A stretch of 64,000 bases of DNA from Pseudocolwellia sp. AS88 (GTDB taxonomy: Bacteria > Pseudomonadota > Gammaproteobacteria > Enterobacterales > Alteromonadaceae). The notes beneath the pieces were generated by a model, which ran no database searches, was not told the origin of the DNA, and was given only the letters and a program-made list of their open reading frames with translations. A program made the translations under genes and the position numbers. How positions within the stretch are numbered: position 1 is the stretch's first letter; every line of letters begins with the position of its first letter. Positions 9,001-18,610 of this stretch are shown one piece after another. The stretch is taken from NCBI RefSeq assembly GCF_030551755.1, contig NZ_JAUPEC010000016.1, positions 42,758 through 106,757 of the forward strand, given 5' to 3'.

Positions 9001-9652
9001 ACAATTTAGCCAAATCATTCACGAGCACAGTGCAGTAGTTCAAACCCAGGCAAATTGTACTGTTTCATTGAGTATATCTGCTGATGATTTAGGCTTAGGC
9101 TCATATTTTGAGCCTACAAAGACTGAAAATATTAATATAAAGCTTTCTACCCAATTACCTATTAGTGATAACAAACTGGTTTTTTATCGCAGTAGTACGC
9201 CTAAGTTTAAAGATTTTATTACGTTATACTTTCATCAATGTATTTTAGCGATAGCTAAATTACAGCAATCGGCAGAAGCAATATCGCTGGATAACATTAG
9301 TGCAACTCATGGTTTTTATTTTGATACTAAAAGTCAGAAAGTCATTCAATATAAGTATGTCGAAGTTATAGATGCTGAAGCTCAATTAGTTAAATTTATC
9401 CGTTATTTTGTAAAAGGTTCACAGCAGGCGGTGTTAGTAAATGGTGAGTTAGCCGAAAAAGCCTTTAGCGCTAAAGTGTTTGAACAAGAGCAATTTGAAC
9501 TGTTTTGGGATGATCCTAACGCTTTGATGTCGATTGGTCATGATCCTTATATTCATTATTTTTGGCCTAATTGTCCGCTCATTGAAGAGGTTCGCCCAGA
9601 GCTTGAGTATTTGTACCTTGATATGTTTAACGCAAGGGAGCAAATAAAATGA
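6071..9652 (+). CDS. recC: Exodeoxyribonuclease V subunit gamma (RecC)
   Basis: A 1193-aa protein of the size of RecC (about 1120 in E. coli). It begins MIYLYPANKMENLLVLL, the usual N-terminal beta strand, and contains the family blocks QNAGMQHWLNMSLAKQRGISMNIDYALPSQFLWKL (~38-72), QGREFMALLHGY (~317), FTSCHSALREVQGLHDWLL (~395) and VTFCSMLPMRSIPFKVIAILGLNDGLFPRQ (~680-710). RecC is the inactive-helicase subunit that recognises Chi and splits the DNA strands within RecBCD. The start is GTG; the ATG 4 bp upstream is out of frame. The stop overlaps recB by 4 bp. Confidence 0.96.
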   Translation: MIYLYPANKMENLLVLLDKIQQVSPLPIFSKDVVIVQNAGMQHWLNMSLAKQRGISMNIDYALPSQFLWKLVRTIASEEDVPDQSPFSREVLAWRIFTLLAKNEVIKDVDFTTATRYWNGQNSPQNNSQSDQSLYLKASTEFASEEELKRYQLACQMADLFEQYLIFRPTWIDNWENGNFTAGFVQAQQSDAADISKWQGKLWYLLTREQSYNPINLIEQAITQLKEGRFDQKHLNNALPKRISFFGINIMAPMWLSFVNELSEYVDVHFFHLNPCYSYWGDVITEKQAIKSIQKWVDGYDDITASVGNPLLANLGQQGREFMALLHGYSTINIDAFEDIHDSELASFDESNPTNTDALNSVPNISVLQQVQHDILTLSDARIEPIKKLDDSIVFTSCHSALREVQGLHDWLLHQFNNDSELTPKDVLVMCPQVEEYAPYVNAVFARGWQEFDDKVPPLPCSIADRVSKDSEPVVAAFSDLLTLPDSRFQVSQLLSFLRIPAMQTKFDLSVEDIDKISVWLDHASIHWGLDQQHKQQTLKSTAVTNSFTWQQGLSRLLRGFAYGDFETIYEEQLLLPTIEGNDGELLGQLMLILEQLQLFSLSLAKARTAEQWKKFLNELIAELFDTTNDDGFIIVEQAIESLIEYCTHAKFEEKIDLLIVRDFLNQHFSEPDPGRQFIVGQVTFCSMLPMRSIPFKVIAILGLNDGLFPRQRQPLSFDLMSVTPAMLGDRSRRGDDRYLFLEAIISARKSLYLSYQGKNIKNNSPKQASLVLKELMEYLQLGYGWSLLNEDDSLNADEASPNIHGKLRHLPMQPFSEKNYKGQLKSFDNHWLNLNLSGSSSTEISANDLNISVKEMLEQEPDGSYVLNLELAQLISFFQHPSRSFAQSQLNLDLNIRSLELEDVEPFEFDRLQSYLFREQLIKSYLPDLCNEENTLSNEEREQLVERTLKSAALSGKFPESIIRDKTFENWKQDTEQFSQIIHEHSAVVQTQANCTVSLSISADDLGLGSYFEPTKTENINIKLSTQLPISDNKLVFYRSSTPKFKDFITLYFHQCILAIAKLQQSAEAISLDNISATHGFYFDTKSQKVIQYKYVEVIDAEAQLVKFIRYFVKGSQQAVLVNGELAEKAFSAKVFEQEQFELFWDDPNALMSIGHDPYIHYFWPNCPLIEEVRPELEYLYLDMFNAREQIK

Positions 9653-12600
9653 TCGACTCTATTAACACCTCAAACATTGATGAGTTAAACCAGGTTAACC
9701 CAAATACAGTACACAATCTGGTGGCACATACTATTCCTTTGCAAGGCAAGCATTTAATAGAAGCCAGTGCGGGTACAGGCAAAACCTTTAACATTACACG
9801 TATTTATTTACGTTTATTATTAGAGAAAAACCTAACAGTTGAACAAATATTGGTAATGACATTTACTAAGGATGCTACCGAAGAGTTACGAGGACGTATT
9901 GATGCATTTATTCGAGATGCACTAAACAATTGGGATACGTTATCGGTAGAAGACGAATACTTTATTGCAATTGCCAAACATGTTGCTGCTGATGATGCCA
10001 AAGTACGCCTAAAACAAGCTTTACTGTATTTAGATGAAGCATCTATTTTTACTATACATGGATTTTGTAAAAGAGTGCTTACCCAACATGCATTTACCAG
10101 TGGGCAAGCATTTAACTTGGCCATGGAATCTGATTGCAACGATGTACTTTTGGAAAGCACACAAGATTGGTATCGAGTATTAGGGCAAAAATCGCCATCA
10201 GAGTTTTTACTTATATCTGAGTTTTGGGCAACGCCTCATGCCTTTGTTAATCAGTTCGCAAAAGCTATTGGCAGAAATAACACGCTAGATTTAATTGATG
10301 AAGTGTCTGTTATTAATAATTTTGTAGATCTGGTTAAACAAGCCTGTAAATCTTTAGAAAATAATAACGCCGAATTAGTGGCTTATTTAGTGGATGTTAA
10401 AAAGGGCAAAGACAGAGAATTACGCGAATTAGAACTGCAACAATTAATAGACTGGTTATTGTTATTAGAAAATCTATTAGTAACAGATTTACCTTCGGCA
10501 CTTGAGTTAGCCAATGGTAAAATGGCAGATGCTTTTATTGATGGCAAACGCTATTCACGTTCTCAACATAAAGCTGAATTACTTGAGATTTTTGAACCTG
10601 TAAAACAAGTAAAAGCTTTAGCTAAAAAACTGAGTAAGAGTATTAATAGAGCACGTGCTTTAACGATTGTTCGTGAAGGTATTTATTCCATTAGAGCCGA
10701 TGTGAATAATAAAAAGCACACGAGAGATTTAGTAAGTTTTGACGACTTAATTACACGTTTAGCTAATCAGTTTTGCGTAACGCGTTGTGGTGAAGGTTTT
10801 GATTTAGAAGGTTTAAATTTATCAAGAGATTTAGATGGAGACTTAAGTGGTAACTCGATACAAACTCAGGTTTTAGGTGAAAACAATCTATTAGCCGAGT
10901 TGTTATTTAAACAATACCCTGTGGCATTAGTAGACGAATTTCAGGATACAGATCCACAGCAATTTACTATTTTACAGGCTATTTATTACCATCAATCTAG
11001 CGCAGCACTTTACATGATAGGTGATCCTAAACAGGCTATTTATGGTTTCAGAGGTGGTGATGTATTTGCTTATTTAGCGGCACGTTCGGGTTGTGATTAT
11101 CAATGGGTTATGGATACAAACTGGCGATCAAGCGAGGCCATGATTCAAGGTTATAATCGTCTGTTTTATGGTAATAACTTATCCGAACTACCACGAGACG
11201 TATTTAAATATTCTATTGAATATTCTCCTGTTAATGCTTCACCTAAAGCAAAAGAAAAGCAGTTAGATGATGCTAGCTATAAAGCTTTACAGTTTATTCA
11301 TTTTAGTCCTGAAAAATCGAGAGGCGTTGTTCCTCAATCCTTTAGACCTACAATGTCAAAATGGTGTGCTAACGAGATTATTCGTTTACTTAATTCTGAT
11401 TTATCTATTCAACCTCAGAATATTGCAATTCTGGTACGTGATGGTAGCGAAGCTAAAGTCATTAAAGAAGCACTAGATAATGCGGGTTTAGCATCGGTAT
11501 TTATGAGTAATCGTTCTAATTTACTGAAAAGTGAGCAAACGAAACAGCTAGTGCAAGTGCTAAAAGGTATATTGTTTGTTGAAAACGATCGTTATTTTTC
11601 AGCAGCATTAGCATCAGATTTACTCGGCTTTACTCCTAATAAAATGTATTCAATACAACACGATGAATTAGCCTGGCAGAATTTGAAACTGTCGTTCTTA
11701 ACGTTAAAGCAAGAGTGGGAATCGAAAGGTTTTATCGGTATGGCGTTGAAATTAATGCACGAACACTTTACTGGTTTCAGCCAAGATAAAGATCGTATTT
11801 TAACGAATTTACTGCATTTATTTGAACTGTTGCAGTCAGCAAGCCAGCGCCATAAACAACCTCAAGAGTTACTATACTGGTTTGAGCAACAAGCTCAACA
11901 AGACAATCCTGATATTGAGGCTGAACTACGTTTAGAAAGTGACGACGACCTTATCCGTATTGTTACTCAGCATGGCGCTAAAGGCTTAGAATATCCTATT
12001 GTATTTGTTCCTTTTGCGACACGCTTTAAAGATCCTCTAAAATTTGGTGCATCAGCTGTCACTTTTATTGAATACCATGATGAACAAGGTAACCTAGCTC
12101 TAAGTTTAGACGGTACAGAAAAAGCTAAACAAGCTATGGCAGATGAAGCTTACGCAGAAGCTGTGCGACTTTTATATGTTGCAGTAACAAGAGCAGAGCA
12201 ACGCTGTTATTTATTAACGGTAGAGTTTGATAAATGTGAAAATTCTCCGTTAGGTCAAACCTTATTATGGAATAAAGAGACTGATGTTCAACAAAGCATT
12301 CAACAATTAGTGCAAGACAATCCTAACGATATTGGTTTTGTCGCTGTAGATGATAATGAAACTGTTGAAGATGGTTATTTTACTCATACATTTAACGCTG
12401 ATGATGCTGCTACGTTATCAGCCGAAAAATTTACCGGTAAGATTGAGCGAGACTGGTGGTTAAGTTCTTTTACAGCACTAAGTAAAAATCTTAAACATAA
12501 AGGTATTTCAAGACCCGATAGAGACAATGAGTTAGACGAACAAGATAATCTACTTCTGTCATCTGTTCTTTCAAATATGGTTAACAATGAAAGTAATCTG

Positions 12601-13461
12601 ACTACGGACTTTAACCAAGCTAGTCAGTTACGATTTGTTATTGAGAAGGGCGCTCATACAGGTAATTTATTACATAACATTTTTGAGAAACTTGAATTTG
12701 ATCAACCTAATTGGGCTGAGGCTTTTGAGTGGCCATTAAGTAAGTACGGAGAATTACCCGTTGGTTACAGCGAGTCTGATTTACAACATTGGCTTGAGCA
12801 AATATTAACTGCATCTTTAGTTTCGCTTTCATCTCTACAACAAACTCACGTTGAAGGGGCAGAAATATTAGGGAGCAATACCAGTGAGTTTTGTTTACAA
12901 GATTTATCTAAAGACCGTTGTATTGTAGAAAGTGAATTTTATTTTCCGATGAATGCAACGAATACAAGCGATCTAACATCTCTACTTGCACAGCATCGTA
13001 AAGAACAAATAATCGTATCTGATAACAGTTTATTGAATGCGCATCTCATTGCACAGATCCAAGAAGTACAATTACCTCACTATCACAAGTTGAAAGGTAT
13101 GATGCATGGCTTTATTGATTTGATATTCGAACAAGACGGGAAGTTTTATGTGTGTGATTATAAATCTACGTTCTTAGGAGAAGACTTTAGTTTTTATACC
13201 CAAGAAGCCATGAGAGCTGATATTGAACATAATCATTATGACTTACAGTATTTAATTTACTCGTTAGCTCTGCATCGTTATTTGTCATTTGCATTACCTG
13301 ATTACGATCCACAAGAACATTTTGGTGGTATTTACTATTTATATTTACGTGGTGTAACTAATGATCCTAATCATTTAGGTGCAGGTGTATATTATCGTTC
13401 TATAACCGTTAGTGAACTTCAATCACTTGATGCTATTTTTACAGGAGAAAGTGATGAGTGA
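9649..13461 (+). CDS. recB: Exodeoxyribonuclease V subunit beta (RecB)
   Basis: A 1270-aa RecB. Walker A is EASAGTGKTF (residues 38-47), helicase motif II is LVDEFQDTDPQQF with the following IGDPKQAIYGFRGGD, motif V/VI regions are VTQHGAKGLEYPIVFVP and RLLYVAVTRAEQR. The C-terminal nuclease domain has GFIDLIFEQ...YVCDYKS with Asp1170 and Lys1172 matching the catalytic DYKS of E. coli RecB, so nuclease activity should be intact. It supplies the 3'-5' helicase, the nuclease and RecA loading. It overlaps recC by 4 bp and recD by 8 bp, forming one operon. Confidence 0.97.
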   Translation: MIDSINTSNIDELNQVNPNTVHNLVAHTIPLQGKHLIEASAGTGKTFNITRIYLRLLLEKNLTVEQILVMTFTKDATEELRGRIDAFIRDALNNWDTLSVEDEYFIAIAKHVAADDAKVRLKQALLYLDEASIFTIHGFCKRVLTQHAFTSGQAFNLAMESDCNDVLLESTQDWYRVLGQKSPSEFLLISEFWATPHAFVNQFAKAIGRNNTLDLIDEVSVINNFVDLVKQACKSLENNNAELVAYLVDVKKGKDRELRELELQQLIDWLLLLENLLVTDLPSALELANGKMADAFIDGKRYSRSQHKAELLEIFEPVKQVKALAKKLSKSINRARALTIVREGIYSIRADVNNKKHTRDLVSFDDLITRLANQFCVTRCGEGFDLEGLNLSRDLDGDLSGNSIQTQVLGENNLLAELLFKQYPVALVDEFQDTDPQQFTILQAIYYHQSSAALYMIGDPKQAIYGFRGGDVFAYLAARSGCDYQWVMDTNWRSSEAMIQGYNRLFYGNNLSELPRDVFKYSIEYSPVNASPKAKEKQLDDASYKALQFIHFSPEKSRGVVPQSFRPTMSKWCANEIIRLLNSDLSIQPQNIAILVRDGSEAKVIKEALDNAGLASVFMSNRSNLLKSEQTKQLVQVLKGILFVENDRYFSAALASDLLGFTPNKMYSIQHDELAWQNLKLSFLTLKQEWESKGFIGMALKLMHEHFTGFSQDKDRILTNLLHLFELLQSASQRHKQPQELLYWFEQQAQQDNPDIEAELRLESDDDLIRIVTQHGAKGLEYPIVFVPFATRFKDPLKFGASAVTFIEYHDEQGNLALSLDGTEKAKQAMADEAYAEAVRLLYVAVTRAEQRCYLLTVEFDKCENSPLGQTLLWNKETDVQQSIQQLVQDNPNDIGFVAVDDNETVEDGYFTHTFNADDAATLSAEKFTGKIERDWWLSSFTALSKNLKHKGISRPDRDNELDEQDNLLLSSVLSNMVNNESNLTTDFNQASQLRFVIEKGAHTGNLLHNIFEKLEFDQPNWAEAFEWPLSKYGELPVGYSESDLQHWLEQILTASLVSLSSLQQTHVEGAEILGSNTSEFCLQDLSKDRCIVESEFYFPMNATNTSDLTSLLAQHRKEQIIVSDNSLLNAHLIAQIQEVQLPHYHKLKGMMHGFIDLIFEQDGKFYVCDYKSTFLGEDFSFYTQEAMRADIEHNHYDLQYLIYSLALHRYLSFALPDYDPQEHFGGIYYLYLRGVTNDPNHLGAGVYYRSITVSELQSLDAIFTGESDE

Positions 13462-15406
13462 TCAAAATTTAATGGTATCTAATTCACAAGGTTATTTTAC
13501 AAAAGATAAAGTTTATCCCAACTTTTCGTTAGCGCGTAAAGAGATAGCTAACATAGAACCTATTGATTATTTTTTCGCACAAGATCTTATTAATGTTTTT
13601 AACTTGAATAAGAGCCAGCGTGTTGAGTTCTTCCATCTATTAATGGCGCTTAACCAAAGTTTACGAGAAGGGCATACATGTTTACCTATTAATGTTATTG
13701 CCAAAACCCAATATGGATTTTTAAGTGATGATACAGGTGTTGTTGTAAATCATGGGTTTGTATTTTCTGATTTAAATACACTTAATGATTTATTAACCTT
13801 TATAAATATTTCAGTTGAAGCGGGACATCCTATCGTTTTTGATGGCGGTAGGTTGTATTTACGCCGTTATTATAAGTTTGAACAAGACTTGTTTAACGAC
13901 ATAACACAGAAAGTTCATATTTCTCATACGGTTGATACGCAACATGCGCTTTATAAAACGTGTATACAGGTGCTTTTCCCTGATAATCCAAATAGTAATG
14001 AAACTAATACTAACGACATAGATTGGCAGAAAGTAGCTATCGCAAATGCATTAAATAAGAACTTTAGTGTAATTGCGGGCGGACCAGGCACAGGTAAAAC
14101 CTATACAGTAACTAAGCTACTTGCAGCCTTAGTCTATTTACATCAACAAAATACTAATAACATACAGCCACAACTAAAAATGGCACTTGTAGCTCCTACA
14201 GGGAAAGCTGCACAACGATTATCTGAATCTATTATTAATGCAGTTAATGGTTTTAGAGGTGTTATTGATGATGATATTTTAAATCAAATACCAAGTGAAA
14301 CTCATACTATTCATAGATTACTCAGAGTGATCCCTAATACGCCAAATTTTAGATTTAATGAGAATAACAAATTAAATATTGATGTCTTACTGATAGATGA
14401 AGTGTCTATGGTAGACCTCGCGTTAATGACTCGTGTATTTAGAGCATTACCTGAACACTGCAAAGTTATTTTATTAGGTGATGCCGATCAACTTCCTTCT
14501 GTTTCAGCTGGAAGCGTATTGAATGACTTAGCTCCAAGACCATTTTTAGGTTATAGCTCAGATAATGCTGCTTATTTAAAAGCGTTAACCGGTTTTGAAA
14601 TACCTAGTAATAAATCATCTCAGTCTCAACAATTAACGAACAGCACTCATGACAGCGTGACTTTCTTAACTAAAAGCCGACGTTTTGATGGGGAAGGCGG
14701 CATAGGATTAATTGCTCAAGCTGTTATAGCCGGTAATTACGATCAAAGTTGGGCATTATTAACGGGTAATTCTGAACAAATTACTCACCTTAAAGGTGAT
14801 CTTATTTCTTGGCTTTTACCGCTTATTGAAAAGTATTATTTACCTATTTTTTCATGTGCTAGTGTGGCGGAAGCGTTTCAACTATTTACTAACTTTCGTG
14901 TGTTGTGTGCAACAAGAGTGGGTGAGCAAGGCGTAGATTATATTAATGAACTGATCACCTCTTTATTAGTCAAAAAAGGAGTGATTCGATCTAACCAAGC
15001 CCTTTATGCCGGTCGACCGATTCTTATTTCAGAGAACAACTACCATCAAGGTTTATATAATGGTGATATAGGTTTTCTTTGGAAGAATGAATCAGGGCAT
15101 TTAATGGCTGTTTTCGAAGATAACAGTAATGAACACGATTATCGTTGGATAATGACAAGTAAATTACCTCATTTTGAAACAGTTTACGCCATGACCATTC
15201 ATAAAACTCAAGGAAGTGAGTTTGCTCATGTTGCTATGATTTTGCCCAATCAAAAAGACAATCGACTATTATCGCGTGAATTGTTATATACTGGTATCAC
15301 CAGAGCAAAAAATCATATTAGTATCGCTTCAAATGCCAGAGTATGGAGGCAAGGTGTAGAGACCCAAATTAAACGTTATTCGAGTTATTCAAATAACAAC
15401 GCATAA
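13454..15406 (+). CDS. recD: Exodeoxyribonuclease V subunit alpha (RecD)
   Basis: A 650-aa SF1B 5'-3' helicase subunit. Walker A GGPGTGKT is at residues 209-216 (from this start), motif II is LLIDEVSMVDLALM, motif III LLGDADQLPSVSAGSVL, and the C-terminal block YAMTIHKTQGSEFAHV...LLYTGITRAK. I chose the ATG at 13454 because AGGAGA sits just before it and it overlaps the recB stop by 8 bp; a further in-frame ATG at 13412 would lie 50 bp inside recB. No inserted domain is visible. It completes a recC-recB-recD operon without ptrA. Confidence 0.96.
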   Translation: MSDQNLMVSNSQGYFTKDKVYPNFSLARKEIANIEPIDYFFAQDLINVFNLNKSQRVEFFHLLMALNQSLREGHTCLPINVIAKTQYGFLSDDTGVVVNHGFVFSDLNTLNDLLTFINISVEAGHPIVFDGGRLYLRRYYKFEQDLFNDITQKVHISHTVDTQHALYKTCIQVLFPDNPNSNETNTNDIDWQKVAIANALNKNFSVIAGGPGTGKTYTVTKLLAALVYLHQQNTNNIQPQLKMALVAPTGKAAQRLSESIINAVNGFRGVIDDDILNQIPSETHTIHRLLRVIPNTPNFRFNENNKLNIDVLLIDEVSMVDLALMTRVFRALPEHCKVILLGDADQLPSVSAGSVLNDLAPRPFLGYSSDNAAYLKALTGFEIPSNKSSQSQQLTNSTHDSVTFLTKSRRFDGEGGIGLIAQAVIAGNYDQSWALLTGNSEQITHLKGDLISWLLPLIEKYYLPIFSCASVAEAFQLFTNFRVLCATRVGEQGVDYINELITSLLVKKGVIRSNQALYAGRPILISENNYHQGLYNGDIGFLWKNESGHLMAVFEDNSNEHDYRWIMTSKLPHFETVYAMTIHKTQGSEFAHVAMILPNQKDNRLLSRELLYTGITRAKNHISIASNARVWRQGVETQIKRYSSYSNNNA

Positions 15407-15479
15407 GACAAATGCGTAAAATAAAAATAGTTAAATCATAAAATTTATATAACAACCTGAAAATTTAAGTAGTTTTTTA

Positions 15480-16031
15480 ATGCAATTAGTAGACATCAAT
15501 AAATCCATTTACCGTAAACGATTAAATATAGTTATCGCAATATTTGTCGCCTGTTTAACCCTTATATCTATTGGCTTTGGCGCTATTCTCATTCAACTTT
15601 TTGGTGACGCGTTACCTGCTGTTGACCCAGAAACAGGCGAAGCCCTTAGCAACTTTAGATACAACTTTGTTGGTGTTATCTTAGCGCTATTAGTCTGTAT
15701 CAGTATTTTACAACAATTAAAAAATCATCCTTTTTGTAAAGAAATTCATTATGTTTGGGTACTAAAACAAATCCAAAATATAATTTATAGACGCTTAAAA
15801 AATATTAAAGCAGCTGCAAATAATTATGAAAATGAACCAGACGTTAATGCTTTTGTTGTATTAAATTTTTATTACAAAAGTTTAATACAAGTTTATATGC
15901 TTGATAATAATACACTCACCATTTCAACGGTTAAGCAAGACTTAGCTAGTTTAGAAGCAAGAATGCAAGAGCTTAATATTGATGTAACCGCACACGAATT
16001 TCGTCGTGTTTTACTTATTGAATATCGCTAA
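15480..16031 (+). CDS. DUF3087 family membrane protein
   Basis: A 183-aa protein with two membrane segments (about 17-40 and 63-80) separated by a short acidic loop DALPAVDPETGEALSNFR, followed by a cytoplasmic helical domain (HPFCKEIHYVWVLKQIQNIIYRRL... to the end). Length and the HYVWVLKQ.QN.IYR..K.IK block match DUF3087 of Shewanella/Colwellia-type genomes. Function unknown. It lies 73 bp after recD and may be in the same transcript; the two following small genes run in the same direction. Confidence 0.7.
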   Translation: MQLVDINKSIYRKRLNIVIAIFVACLTLISIGFGAILIQLFGDALPAVDPETGEALSNFRYNFVGVILALLVCISILQQLKNHPFCKEIHYVWVLKQIQNIIYRRLKNIKAAANNYENEPDVNAFVVLNFYYKSLIQVYMLDNNTLTISTVKQDLASLEARMQELNIDVTAHEFRRVLLIEYR

Positions 16032-16072
16032 ACTGTTAATGAGTTTGAGTGGTAATACACGGAAGAGTAAAA

Positions 16073-16333
16073 ATGAAAAAACTTAAGAATGAAGCAGAAT
16101 TATTAAAAAAAGCCATTGATGTAGGTGAAAAGTATGCTAAAAATCGTGGTTACAAAGGCTTTGCAGCAACAAATGCCGCAAAAGATAAAGTAGAAGCACT
16201 TTACCGTTTATTAGTTAATGACAAGTTAGTTCAACCATTAGCTGTTAGTGATGAAGATCAACCTCATATGAAGCATAAATTAGCGTTGTGGATTGCTAAG
16301 CAGTTACCTGCAGATCATCCTTTGAACCAATAA
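16073..16333 (+). CDS. DUF5062 family small protein
   Basis: An 86-aa soluble, helical, Lys-rich protein: MKKLKNEAELLKKAIDVGEKYAKNRGY..F....AKDKVEALYRLLV..KLVQPL, ending LALWIAKQLPADHPLNQ. It matches the small DUF5062 family of Alteromonadales and Vibrionales, whose function is unknown. The ATG at 16073 is preceded by GGAAGAG at a good distance; an upstream in-frame GTG at 16049 would put this ribosome binding site inside the gene and is less likely. Confidence 0.7.
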   Translation: MKKLKNEAELLKKAIDVGEKYAKNRGYKGFAATNAAKDKVEALYRLLVNDKLVQPLAVSDEDQPHMKHKLALWIAKQLPADHPLNQ

Positions 16334-16348
16334 ATAAGATATTATTCA

Positions 16349-16561
16349 ATGAATCGTAAAAAGAAAATCAATCAAGTACTAAAAAGCAAAGTTAAAAAGA
16401 TGAATGCTAAACTTCAAAAAAGTAATAAGCCTAAGTATGTTTCAAAGGCCGAACGAGAAAGAATTGCTTTAGAAGAAGCGGCACAACAAAATCTCAATGT
16501 TGAAGCAGGATCACAAGAAACTGTTGTTGAAGAAAACACAAAAGAAGATAGCTCTGACTAG
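16349..16561 (+). CDS. DUF2986 family small basic protein
   Basis: A 70-aa protein with a strongly basic first half (MNRKKKINQVLKSKVKKMNAKLQKSNKPKYVSKAERERIA) and an acidic tail. The N-terminal pattern NRKKKI.Q.LK.K.KK.NAKL....KPKYISKAER is the DUF2986 signature known from Shewanella relatives. The charge split suggests binding to nucleic acid or ribosomes, but this is only inference. It is 15 bp from DUF5062 and ends just before the shared terminator. Confidence 0.7.
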   Translation: MNRKKKINQVLKSKVKKMNAKLQKSNKPKYVSKAERERIALEEAAQQNLNVEAGSQETVVEENTKEDSSD

Positions 16562-16634
16562 ATTAAGTATTGCTATTAACTTTATGAACTTTGTTATTCG
16601 TTTAGCGCTTTAGAAAGTATTTATAGTTAGATAT

Positions 16635-16663
16635 AAAAAAACCAGTCTATTGACTGGTTTTTT
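16635..16663. terminator. Bidirectional intrinsic terminator
   Basis: A-run, then CCAGTC (16642-16647), loop TATT, GACTGG (16652-16657) and six T. It serves the rightward DUF2986 transcript and the converging leftward asnB transcript. Confidence 0.9.
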
Positions 16664-16685
16664 AGTTTGAAGCAGGCTTCAAATA

Positions 16686-18356
16686 TTAGTTTTTGTAGCT
16701 ATCGTTATGAACACTCATAACAGCACGGCCAGATGGATCAGCGTTATTAGTAAAGCTTTCATCCCAAGCAAGTGCTTCTTGAGTACTACAAGCAACAGAC
16801 TTACCACCAATTACACAATCTGCAGCAGAAGGTAATGGGTATTTGTCTTCAAAAATACAACGGTAGTAATAAGCTTCTTTACTATCTGGTGTATTTACTG
16901 GGAATCTGTATTCTGCGCTTTCTAGTTCATGGTCAGTTACTTGCGTTTCGATAAACTCTTTCAAGCTATCGATCCAAGAGTAACCTACGCCATCAGAAAA
17001 TTGTTCTTTTTGACGCCACAAAATTTCTTTTGGTAAATAACCTTCAAAAGATTCACGTAAAATAGCTTTTTCCATTTTACCGTTACCACATAGCTTATCT
17101 TCTGGATTGATGCGCATTGCAACATCCATAAAGTTTTTATCTAAGAATGGTACACGTGCTTCAATACCCCAAGCTGACATAGATTTGTTTGCACGAAGAC
17201 AATCAAACTTATGTAAACGGTCTAGCTTACGGTTAAGTTCTTCATGAAATTCTTTCGCATTTGGTGCTTTATGGAAATATAAGTATCCACCAAAGATTTC
17301 ATCAGCACCCTCACCAGAAAGAACCATTTTTATTCCCATAGCTTTAATTTTACGAGCCATTAAATACATAGGAGTAGATGCGCGGATAGTCGTTACATCA
17401 TAAGTTTCTAAATGGTAGATAACTTCTTTAAGTGCATCGATTCCTTCTTGCTCAGTAAAGATAACTGAGTGATGAATAGTACCAATACTGTCAGCAACAG
17501 TTTGTGCTGCAACTAAATCAGGAGAACCTTCTAAACCACACGCAAACGAGTGAACTTTAGGCCACCAAGCTTCAGATAGATCGTTTTCTTCAATACGACG
17601 AGCCGCAAATTTTTGCGTAATAGCAGAAATTAGTGAAGAATCTAAACCACCTGAAAGTAATACACCATAAGGCACATCAGTCATTAGATGACTTTTAACA
17701 GATTCTTCTAGTGCTTCACGAATCTTAGTTGTGCTTGTTGTATTGTCTTTAATCGCATCATATTTGTGCCAGTTACGGTTATAGTATTTTTGTACTTCAC
17801 CAACGCGGCTATCTAAAATATGTCCTGGAGGAAATTCGCTAACTGTTTTACAAATCGGCATTAATGCTTTCATTTCTGAAGCAACATAAAAGTTACCGTC
17901 TGCATCGTAGCCAGTGTAAAGAGGAATAATACCAATATGATCACGCGCAATCAGGTAAGAATTGTCTGTTTCGTTATATAAACAAAATGCAAACATACCT
18001 TGTAGCTTATCAACAAACTCAACACCAAACTCTTCGTATAAAGGAAGAATAACTTCACAGTCTGAACCTGTTTTGAAGGTGTAATCAACGTTTAAGTTTT
18101 TAGCTAATTCTTTGTGGTTATAAATTTCACCATTAACCGCTAAAACGTTTGTTTTATCTTGATTGTATAGTGGTTGAGCGCCATTTTCAGTATCTACAAT
18201 TGAAAGACGTTCATGAACTAGAATGGCTTTGTCATTGCTGTAAACACCAGACCAATCTGGTCCGCGATGACGTAAAAGGCGAGAAAGTTCTATTGCTTTT
18301 GGGCGTAATTCATCAGCCCCGTTTTTTATATCTAATATACCAAAGATCGAACACAT
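16686..18356 (-). CDS. asnB: Asparagine synthetase B (glutamine-hydrolysing)
   Basis: A 556-aa enzyme beginning MCSIFGILD, with Cys2 the N-terminal nucleophile of the class II glutaminase domain (RLSIVD, NGEIYNH, GSDCEVILPLYEE). The synthetase half has the PP-loop LLSGGLDSSLIS (~235) and the conserved block VLSGEGADEIFGGYLYFHKAP. It makes asparagine and glutamate from aspartate, glutamine and ATP in the cytoplasm. Length equals the E. coli enzyme (554). Monocistronic; the downstream terminator at 16635-16663 is shared with the opposite strand. Confidence 0.97.
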   Translation of the reverse strand: MCSIFGILDIKNGADELRPKAIELSRLLRHRGPDWSGVYSNDKAILVHERLSIVDTENGAQPLYNQDKTNVLAVNGEIYNHKELAKNLNVDYTFKTGSDCEVILPLYEEFGVEFVDKLQGMFAFCLYNETDNSYLIARDHIGIIPLYTGYDADGNFYVASEMKALMPICKTVSEFPPGHILDSRVGEVQKYYNRNWHKYDAIKDNTTSTTKIREALEESVKSHLMTDVPYGVLLSGGLDSSLISAITQKFAARRIEENDLSEAWWPKVHSFACGLEGSPDLVAAQTVADSIGTIHHSVIFTEQEGIDALKEVIYHLETYDVTTIRASTPMYLMARKIKAMGIKMVLSGEGADEIFGGYLYFHKAPNAKEFHEELNRKLDRLHKFDCLRANKSMSAWGIEARVPFLDKNFMDVAMRINPEDKLCGNGKMEKAILRESFEGYLPKEILWRQKEQFSDGVGYSWIDSLKEFIETQVTDHELESAEYRFPVNTPDSKEAYYYRCIFEDKYPLPSAADCVIGGKSVACSTQEALAWDESFTNNADPSGRAVMSVHNDSYKN

Positions 18357-18610
18357 TGAAGCGCTACTCCTTTAAAGTTAAATTATAATTGCTAGATTAT
18401 ACAATCGTTTATTGTTTGCACAATTTTTTTGACAGTGTCTTGAGGTGTATTTTTCAGGTAAAAAAGAAAAGAAACATGGAACAAGTAGTCAGGGTTGTCA
18501 CTTTGCCATTTTTACAGAAAAAATCAATATAAATATGGCTAATGATCTTATTTTCTTTTGTGTATACTATCCTTAATTAAGATAACAACTAAAACAGGTA
18601 CGTTTTATTC

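Noticed and set aside
9804..10160. 118-codon minus-strand frame inside recB
   Set aside because: Shadow of recB; the recB frame there holds helicase motifs, and the antisense product has no recognisable domain.
13412..13453. Upstream ATG for recD
   Set aside because: It would add 14 residues inside recB and ignore the AGGAGA site placed right for the ATG at 13454.
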